64,000 nucleotides of DNA, from positions 62,001 to 126,000 of the forward strand of contig SMDE01000005.1 of NCBI GenBank assembly GCA_004346725.1, given 5' to 3'. The notes under the pieces are model-generated. The model searched no databases. It was not told where the DNA came from and saw only the letters and a program-made list of their open reading frames with translations. This DNA is from Phytobacter diazotrophicus. Its GTDB lineage: Bacteria > Pseudomonadota > Gammaproteobacteria > Enterobacterales > Enterobacteriaceae. The position numbers were made by a program, and so were the translations under genes. Shown here piece after piece: positions 63,928 to 64,000 of this stretch; position 1 is the first letter of the stretch; every line of letters starts with the position of its first letter.

Positions 63928-64000
63928 TTATCCCTCTTTGGTGAAGGCCTTCGGGTAGGTTTTTTCGTAATAGCCTTTCATCTCACCCTCTTCAAGGGAC
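63928..64000 (-). CDS. C-terminal end of an unidentified leftward gene (partial)
   Basis: The last 73 bases, read leftward, encode the final ~23 residues of a protein ending in GYYEKTYPKAFTKEG before a stop at 63928-63930. The rest lies beyond the window. The fragment is too short to name a family. Its placement, convergent with the SDR operon and separated from it by a hairpin, is consistent with a real gene. Confidence 0.55.
   Translation of the reverse strand, partial: SLEEGEMKGYYEKTYPKAFTKEG

Noticed and set aside
1-64000. CRISPR arrays, insertion sequences, tRNA or rRNA genes.
   Set aside because: No regularly spaced direct repeats, no transposase-like proteins with terminal repeats and no tRNA/rRNA signatures were seen on reading. 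A computed search could still find a tRNA that I missed.

Overview
The window reads as chromosomal DNA of a member of the Enterobacteriaceae. The digH (yddW), cybB-like b561, nudK-like, lysC-like and dat-ddc genes all look like enterobacterial proteins; the genus cannot be fixed from the sequence alone.

Region 1 (24-24465, + strand) is most of an extracellular contractile injection system (eCIS) operon of the Afp/PVC type. It encodes a sheath, two tube-type proteins, a DUF5908 mini-protein, a LysM hub protein, a VgrG-like spike, a PAAR tip, a gp25 wedge, two large baseplate proteins, the CIS tape-measure protein, two unrecognised largely helical proteins, an AAA+ ATPase and a 1340-residue DUF4157 protein that is the likely cargo. 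The 5' end of the operon lies outside the window. No fibre gene (Afp13) and no tail terminator (Afp16) is seen. The two unrecognised proteins sit between the tape measure and the ATPase, and with the cargo protein they are the least explained part of the window.

Region 2 (24.5-40.4 kb) holds metabolic and transport genes: a DapA-family lyase and an EamA exporter divergent from a MocR-type regulator; an MDR oxidoreductase with a TDT permease; the treZ-treY-glgX operon for making trehalose from glycogen; a DUF4406 protein and a Nudix hydrolase divergent from a DeoR regulator; a cytochrome b561; and a BigR-like ArsR repressor with two YeeE/YedE sulfur-transport proteins.

Region 3 (40.4-47.2 kb) is a compact 3-hydroxybutyrate/acetoacetate catabolic operon (CoA-transferase A and B, thiolase, hydroxyacyl-CoA dehydrogenase, GntP permease, 3-hydroxybutyrate dehydrogenase) divergent from a LysR regulator.

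Region 4 (47.2-53.4 kb) has a GNAT acetyltransferase, a small AT-rich lipoprotein gene, a methyltransferase pseudogene, digH and a membrane HD-GYP protein. Region 5 (53.4-58.5 kb) has a lysC paralogue divergent from dat-ddc, a route from aspartate to 1,3-diaminopropane. The paralogue has a changed lysine-binding loop, and its leader keeps only the 3' part of a lysine riboswitch. Region 6 (58.5 kb to the end) has a citrate synthase-like protein with a DNA-binding N-terminus divergent from an MFS / VOC / 2-hydroxyacid dehydrogenase / SDR operon. Two copies of one palindrome lie in the intergenic space. A partial gene runs off the right edge.

All identifications come from reading the translated sequence and from recalled family features. 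No database search was run.
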